DNA of 64,000 bases. It comes from Sweltsa coloradensis (Eukaryota > Arthropoda > Insecta > Plecoptera > Chloroperlidae). The stretch covers positions 620,001 through 684,000 of the forward strand of contig JAMZAV010000006.1 in the NCBI GenBank assembly GCA_024449915.1. Direction: 5' to 3'. Position numbers and translations under genes: made by a program. Shown here piece by piece: positions 57,901-64,000 of the stretch; the first letter of the stretch is position 1; the number at the start of each line of letters is the position of its first letter. The notes under the pieces are model-generated. The model was given only the letters and a program-made list of their open reading frames with translations. It was not told the DNA's origin and did no database searches.

Positions 57901-58060
57901 CGTTTTCACCCCATGTTTGCTTGCACTGGAAGATGAGATTTCGCTCATGTTCTTTTGTTATTTAAGCCTGAGATGGTGCAATGTCTCCATAACCGCCCAA
58001 CATCATTATGGGACACAAAAGCTTCCACTTCTTCATATTTGATAATGTTCAGTACAAAAT
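54905..58060. other. DNA between type II exons 53843 and 58066
   Basis: 54905-55440 is the type II 5' flank. 55480-55740 and 56085-56600 resemble the 3' flanks seen at 15420-15500 and 48660-49290. 56735-58060 aligns with 52510-53840. A local expansion of GGTCGGACCA-type words is at 56126-56175. I find no first exon here. Confidence 0.5.
56745..56813 (+). pseudogene. tRNA-like relic downstream of type II kinase exon
   Basis: CGTCTCGGTAGCTTGGGAG at the 5' end, B-box-like AAGCTCGATACGCGG, and CTGAGATTG at the 3' end. More degraded than 2793-2863. Confidence 0.45.
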
Positions 58061-58065
58061 CCGAA

Positions 58066-59123
58066 CTAAATGGCTCCAATTTTCTCAAAGTGTATTAACA
58101 ATTTTTCGAACACTCTTCGAAAGCGTGAACCATTATACGTTTTACCAAAATTTGAATCAGCATCTGCTATACGCGTTCCGAAGTCATCTCCCTGTAGTGA
58201 TGCTAAGTCTGGGGCATCTTCTGAGTTGACGAGAACTATCGGAAGGACCCAGCAAGCTGCCAAGACCCCGAACATAATCTTATCTCGCATCTCTTCCTGA
58301 AGCTCCTCGAAACTGAATGCCAGTGACTCACAATCTATGCTCTTCAAAGTCTCCACCAGTGACTTGTAGTAATACGATATGAGCTCATCCCAATACTTCT
58401 CTCGTACTTCCTGACTCGGACTGGTGTGCATGAAGTATTGAATGTCCAACGCTGGTGAAGCATAACGACTTAATTGATAGTCCACATATTTCATACTTTG
58501 AACTTCATAGTTATCGGCATATTTGAAGAGCATGTTAGTGGTCCAACCATCTCCATGATTCAAGACAGCTATACCCCCATCTTTCACTTTTACTATCTCA
58601 TTTGTTTCACTTACAAAATCAATCTGACGAAGCTTGTTGCTGAATCTTTCAAAACCTTGCCAAGTATCTATTGAGTCAGCAAGCAGAGCAACAGTTGTTT
58701 TGATGAATTTGTTATTTCGTTCTTTACGTTTCTCATAAAAGAATGGTTCCGTGTAATAATCAAAGCTGGTCGGGTCTTGAGCCACTAGACCCATAGACAG
58801 GGCGTGGAGGCGAGCCATGGCCCTCAGAGCAAGCTTGGTGTGTTGGAGGTCTAGGCCACTGTGTCGATCTGCCAACTTGAAGCCGTCTTGGTACAGGTCG
58901 CGCATCACTATGGTGTGAGGTCGGGTCGTCTTGTAGGACTTGGCTGAGAAGGTCGCCCTATCTTCGCTGGAGAAGCTTGCTTGCAGCTTGTAGAGGGCTG
59001 GAAGGGTGTCCTGGTACATCTTGGTCTCTCGTTCGAAGTCGCAACCCTCGATTACCAGTTTGGCCATCAGTTCGGCAGTAGGGAGACTCTTTACGATCAA
59101 TGAGACGTTGTCGGTTTTCCCTC
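58066..59123 (-). CDS. EcKL kinase-core exon, type II
   Basis: Intact EcKL core exon of about 412 residues once joined to a first exon. The acceptor is CGTGTCAAG|GAGGG. An open frame continues upstream to 59223, but that part is intron, since it matches flanks of the other copies. Motifs are SLIVKSLP (K72), FERETKMYQ (E93), HGDGWTTN (the catalytic asparagine kept, the preceding residue threonine) and KYVDYQ with tyrosine. It forms the downstream half of a type I-type II pair with 61289. Confidence 0.88.
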
Positions 59124-59129
59124 CTTGAC

Positions 59130-61285
59130 ACGTATAAAAGAAATGTAAAGTATTATTTGGAATATGTGCCAGCTTCTTCTGAGCTTGTGTCAGAGGGTAC
59201 CTATGGGTATTGGGGGTCATCATAAAATTATTGCATTAGCAAATTAATCTTAACATACCTGCTCAGAAAATCATTATTATCGTATTCGTGCTTTTCATCA
59301 AATCAACCATTCAAATGACAACAACAAGTTGTGTACGTTATTTATTTCAGTTTAAGTGACCATCAAGATTTAGATACTTTGGATACGTTTAATTTTCACT
59401 TAATCTTGGACTTTTGTCGAACGGGCTAGAGATTTAGAATTTGAAACGTGAGACCTTGGATAACTCTGGCAACAATATCATCACACACTAATGAAAAGTA
59501 ATGTGCAAGTAAACTGCCAACCAATGCCAGCTTACAATCTTTGAGATGACGTAAGTGTTGAAATTCTCCAATTCCATAGCTAAAGCCACGTTCCCATGCT
59601 GGCGATCGAATGCAAGTAAATAGGTTATAGACCAATCAGAGGGCTAGGGCCACGCGACCATCGAACGACGCGACCATAGTTAAGTTTATTTTAACATGTG
59701 GTCGATAGCGTCATGCCATCTCTCATCGATATGAAAACTAGACTTAAGAGTTAGCATTGTTCACTTAAAAATAATTCTAAGCATGACACAAACAAATATA
59801 ACAATCTGGCCTGTTTTAAGCACGTATTCTAATGCTTTGTAAGATGTTTTATGTTTTTACTATATCGTACATACGCGGATAATTTAGCATAACAGTTCCA
59901 ATGTGTAATTTAATAAATCCCTAAGACAAGAAAATGTGTGGCTTTAAACTACAAGGGAGTTGGGGTTTCTATGTCTTGCTAATTTGCAAAATAACAAAAA
60001 ATGGAATTTGAGAAAGAAACCTTATATAGTTATCATCGAAAAATATTTTTTTTAATAAATGAGATTGCTTGAGGCAATCTTCCATATTTAATTAAATAAA
60101 GTTTAATATCATTTGAAGTGTAACCTCGGTTTTATAGTAGGCAACTATGACGCTGTTACGATGATAAGACAGAAATAAAAATGTTCCTGCACCATAGTCA
60201 CCCGGGACAGGCAGATGTAATTTAATCTGATAACTTTATAGCTCAGTAGGTAAGAGCATCAGCCTGGACAGCAAAGGTCCCGGGTTCAATCCCCGGTGGA
60301 AGTGATTTTTTTAGTTTCTGTTTTAAAAACCATAAATATTATGCATATACATTGCATACACATTGCCATATTTATCATTTCTTACGTAATTTTTATCCTA
60401 TATGACTGTATGTATTGTAAACATAGTATGTTTTTTAAGATTTCAAAAGTAAAATCAGTCGAAAAAATGCAATTTGAGAGGTATTTCGCTAAAACCACTT
60501 GATAAATAAAAATGTGTAATACAAAGTTGTAACAGCAGTACATATTTTTATAAAGGTATAAAAAAATAATAAAATTGTCTCCAAACTCCACCCACAAACA
60601 TACTTGCAGTGTTTTATAGATAAACAACAAATTCGTATAATAAACTTCATATTTATTGCAAAATTGTCATACACGTTAGATACTGAAACAAGTTATAGGA
60701 GGCAATTAATGTCACAATTTAGGTAAAAAGTTAATACTGATAGTGTAATAGTATAATTAGTGTTCATACTGTTTTCTATCAACCAAATAGCCTCCCAACT
60801 CGCAAGTGTCTTTCTCACTCCTGCGTTTAATAATGGTTAGTTAATCAATTAGTGATTTTCAAAACAATAAGAGAACAAAAATAATTCTAAAAGTGTAGAG
60901 ATTTAAACAAAGCTGCTAGTAAGTTGCATTGTAATTATTTTCAACACAATGTAGTGAATTTTCAAAATGTATTATTAATCATTAATTACTTCACTCTGCA
61001 TAGTAAGCAACTAAAAAACTAATAAGTTTGTCATACATCGTGCTTATACTTAAACGCTTAAACAAGCTCTTCGTAAAACAGAGTTAATTTTCCAATTATT
61101 ACAAAATGCAAAAGTTTGAGTAAAATATTGAGTTAAAATTCGTCACCGATGAAAGCAATCAATGCATCAACTATAAACTTGGATTAACTTGATACTTTGT
61201 AAGTATTGTACGATCACAACATTGAGGTATTGATTTACCTTCGTTTCGACCATGCATACAGGTTGGCAGTGAGACCTTGAACATA
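59130..61285. other. DNA between the type I-type II pair
   Basis: 59130-59900 is the type II 5' flank, with an extra piece near 59580-59745. 59970-61280 is the type I 3' flank. This segment shows the undisturbed form of the I-II unit, with the uninterrupted target of the two H1 elements at 59905-59965. Confidence 0.55.
60229..60303 (+). pseudogene. tRNA-like relic downstream of type I kinase exon
   Basis: The best preserved of its type, with TAGCTCAGTAGGTAAGAGC (good D-arm and A-box) and CCGGGTTCAATCCCCGG (good T-arm and B-box). The acceptor and anticodon stems pair poorly, so I favour a relic. It could be tested as a divergent tRNA. Confidence 0.5.
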
Positions 61286-61288
61286 AAC

Positions 61289-62340
61289 CTAGATGGCTCC
61301 AATACTCTCAAAATGTAGCAATAACTTTTCAAAAACACCTCGGAAACGAGTACCACCATAAGTTTTTCCAAAATTAGCTTGATCGAAACCATCTTTGAGG
61401 TTTTCTTCAGTAATAGCCGACATGTCCGGAGCGTCCACCACGTCAACCAGTACTATTGGCAGAATAGAGCAGGCTGTCATCAGACCAAACAGCATTTTAT
61501 CTTGTATCTCTTCCTTAAGCTTTTCAAAACTGAACGCCATTGACTCACAATCTATGCTTTTCAAAACTTTCACCAGTGTCTTGTAATAATCATCAACGAG
61601 CTCGTCCCAGTGCTTCTCTCGTACTTCCTGACTCGGACTGGTGTGCATGAAGTACTGAATGTCCAATGCTGGTGAAGCATAGCGAGTTATCTGGAAGTCA
61701 ACAAATTTTATGCTGTGAACTTCACCATTCTCGGCATTTTGAAAGAGCATGTTATTGATCCAGCTATCTCCGTGATTTAAGACAGCTAAGCCCCCGTCTT
61801 GAACTTTCACCATCTCAGTTATTAGATCTATCCATTCAATATTTCTTAGCTTGTCACCAAATCTTTCAAAGCCTTGCCATTTTTCCACAGTACTTGAAAG
61901 TAAAGCATTAGCTGGAGTAAAGAATTGCTTGTTCATTTCCTTATTTGCCTCCTTGTAAAATGGTTCTGTGTAATGATCAAAGCTGGTCGGGTCTTGTGCC
62001 ACTAGACCGATAGACAGGGCGTGGAGGCGAGCCATTGCCCTCAGAGCAAGCTTGGTGTGTTGGAGGTCTAGGCCCTTGTGTCGCTCCGCCATCTTGAAGC
62101 CGTCTTGGGTGATGTCATGTAGCACTATGGTGTGAGGTCGAGTGGTAGTGTAGTATCGGGCCGAGAACTTGTCTGTGTCACCATCTGAGAAGCTTGCTTG
62201 TAGCTTGTAGAGGGACGGCAAGGTATCCTGGTACATAGCGGTCTCTCGCTCGAAGATGCCGCCATCTAGCATAAATTTCACCATCAGGTCGGAGGCGGGA
62301 AGATGCTTGACGATCAAGGAGCGATGTTCGGGCTTGCCTC
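61289..62340 (-). CDS. EcKL kinase-core exon, type I
   Basis: Intact EcKL core exon, 410 residues with a first exon. The acceptor is CGCCAAG|GAGGC, the same phase as all the others. Motifs are SLIVKHLP (K72), FERETAMYQ (E93), HGDSWINN (H250, D252, N257) and FVDFQ (D275). It is the first large exon of cluster 1 in transcription order. The 1.6 kb upstream to the window edge is conserved intron with no first exon. If cluster 1 follows the pattern of clusters 2 and 3, its first exon lies beyond 64000. Confidence 0.88.
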
Positions 62341-62344
62341 CTTG

Positions 62345-63540
62345 GCGAGGAAAGTGCAAAACATATGACAGTTAATACCATATATTTTGTTGATAGCACT
62401 TCAACTTTTTTACAAGACAGGAATAGCTGTTAATAATCCAGAACCTTATAATGTTAACCATAGCCCCTGAATTGTGTTCTTCATTAGCCAACCAGTCTCT
62501 GTATTTGTATTGTGTATAGTGACTGATAATCCATACAATCTTGTTACAAGTAGCCATTATTAATACTTCATGCAGTGCACAGTGCTGTTAAGTGTAACAT
62601 TTTCGTTCCAATAATAATTATTGTAAAAATACATTTTATGAATAATCATTGTTTAAAGATTCCGATTTGAAAATGCTTTGATATTGTAAATTTAAGTCAA
62701 AATCGTTAAGGGCCGACATTTTTAATCATTCTTGAAATTGCGTGAATCTGTCATGTAGGCTTTTTCACAAAGTGAAAATAATGTTCCTGATTACCTCGGC
62801 TGTGGTCAAGAATTTAGGGCTAAAGCAAGTGGTTCCACAAATAATGCTGCACACCTCGGTCTAGGCTAATAGGTTATTGGGTAACCGTGCAGTGATACTT
62901 TTATAGTTATTCAATCCACTGAGAAATGTTTACTTTTAAGTCATTCAGTTAGGTCAAAGTTTCTGTATGTCTTTTGGTTGACAAAATATTTCATAAAAAT
63001 AAATATATCTTATTGGTTAGACAGTGGCGCTGAAGAACGTATTGGACTATTTTGACAGTTAATATCAGGGTTGACAAAGATGGCTTAAACGTTCGGTCAC
63101 CAAACAATTTAAATGTGTGGTTACATAATTATTTGATAGATATAGTTTGTAATGTGCCTTAGTATCATGGAGAGCACAATTAATAAATTCTTAAAATTCC
63201 TCTTCATTAACTCGACAGCTCATTTAGCAGGATTATTGCACTTACCACTCAAGCCATAGGCTAGGACGGTGGCGAGTTCAAGTACTCAGCTTTTTGTTTT
63301 TCGGGTAAACGGTTTATATCTTTTCGTATTTCTAGCGAACAATAATAAAAAATCATAATATGTGTTCCAGTACGCATATTTCTTATTTCATTAATTTATT
63401 TATCAAATCCCCGTGTTTTAGTTATTTCGGTGAATTTCGGAAATCTATTTTGACTGACTTATTTTATTTCGTGGCTGATTCCAAACTTTGAAATAAACTT
63501 TTACGCGCAGGTTTATTTTCGTAATCTTACCTAAATTTTC
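62345..63540. other. Upstream (intron) flank of type I exon
   Basis: Aligns with 28425-29640 and 19915-21700, including CACACCTCGGTCTAGG and ACGTTCGGTCACCAAACAAT. No first exon is present. Confidence 0.6.
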
Positions 63541-63543
63541 TTT

Positions 63544-64000
63544 AAGGCTATTCGACCGCGTTTTTCTATTTTCCAAAATATGCTACCAAGTCAAAATATA
63601 GTGAATGGCTTTAAAACTTGGCAATTTTATAAAATTAAAAATATTTTTTTCAAATTTTTCTGATCCGGTACACGGCCAATGTAGCCACCTCAAAATAATT
63701 TCAACTTCAATTCGCCAAGGCACACTATTAAAAAATTGTGTTTTTGTGACATAAATTTTGAACTGTTTTTCTATAGACTGACTGAGAGAAAAAATATTTT
63801 TTTTTAACAATTGTCTTTCCTGCGAATTTTTTCGTTCGTCGGTATTTTTTACCGATTTGTACCGCAAAAAAATCGCAGGAAAGACAATTGTTAAAAAAAT
63901 CTCTCAGTCAGCCTATAGAAAACCAGTTGAAAATTAATGTCACAAAAACACAACACCCTACGTTGAATGATGTGCCTTGGCGAATTGAAGTTTGAAATTA
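63544..64000. mobile_element. H5 MITE-like element, palindromic and cut by the window edge
   Basis: AAGGCTATTCGACC starts the left arm. The middle, near 63800-63890, is a palindrome: ACAATTGTCTTTCCTGCGA is mirrored by TCGCAGGAAAGACAATTGT. The right arm then repeats the left in reverse and runs off the end. Related to 47414-47766. Confidence 0.55.

Noticed and set aside
58066..59223. Longer kinase frame starting at 59223
   Set aside because: The extra N-terminal part matches intron flanks of paralogs and lies upstream of the shared splice acceptor.
18120..60303. Functional tRNA genes at the tRNA-like sites
   Set aside because: T- and D-arms look reasonable but acceptor and anticodon stems do not pair. 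Called relics instead.
1..64000. CRISPR array or prokaryotic operon
   Set aside because: No regularly spaced identical short repeats. Introns, LTR elements and codon composition indicate an animal genome.

Overview
The window is AT-rich, intron-containing animal DNA, almost certainly from an insect. The reasons are a tandem family of ecdysteroid-kinase-like proteins (EcKL, also called CHK-like or DUF1679-type), a Copia-type LTR retrotransposon primed by an internal initiator-tRNA-Met fragment, MITEs, and many rolling-circle-like repeats. I cannot name the insect order.

Gene content. All recognisable host genes belong to one EcKL array on the minus strand. Each protein is split into a short first exon (60 codons plus one base) and one large exon that carries the kinase core. 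Seven large exons can be read: 2938-3993 (frameshifted), 18857-19908, 27369-28420, 49565-50622, 53843-54900, 58066-59123 and 61289-62340. They fall into two subtypes: type I (18857, 27369, 61289) and type II (2938, 49565, 53843, 58066). A truncated type II stub lies at about 25533-25549. Another type II exon seems to have been lost at about 15.5-15.9 kb. Only two first exons are visible, at 30905-31085 and 8952-9132.

Layout in transcription order (right to left). Cluster 1 has large exons I, II, II and II (62.3-49.6 kb) and no first exon inside the window. Then comes spacer B (about 46.4-31.1 kb). Cluster 2 has first exon 31085-30905, then I (27.4 kb), a II stub (25.5 kb), I (18.9 kb) and a lost II (15.7 kb). 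Then comes spacer A (about 15.3-9.2 kb). Cluster 3 has first exon 9132-8952 and the frameshifted II at 2938. Then comes a shorter spacer C (about 2.1-0.17 kb). The three spacers are copies of one another. The pattern 'spacer, one first exon, several kinase-core exons' suggests that a promoter and first exon may be shared by several alternative core exons. This is the most interesting biological idea in the window, and it is an inference.

Mobile DNA. Comparing the spacers gives empty sites that define several insertions: a 4.8 kb Copia element with identical LTRs and a GTCAG target duplication (40228-45021), a hAT-like MITE with an 8-bp duplication (37747-38417), and a Harbinger-like MITE with a TAA duplication (11097-11429). 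A large set of repeats shares one architecture: a 5' end such as TTGGATGAGC, its inverted copy near the 3' end, an AACGC/GCGTT hairpin and a terminal CTAG. They insert at TT without target duplication. This matches non-autonomous Helentron/Helitron2-type elements. One element inserted into another member of its own subfamily (13635-14841). A decayed non-LTR retrotransposon lies at about 5.0-5.9 kb. tRNA-like relics mark the 3' flanks of both kinase subtypes.
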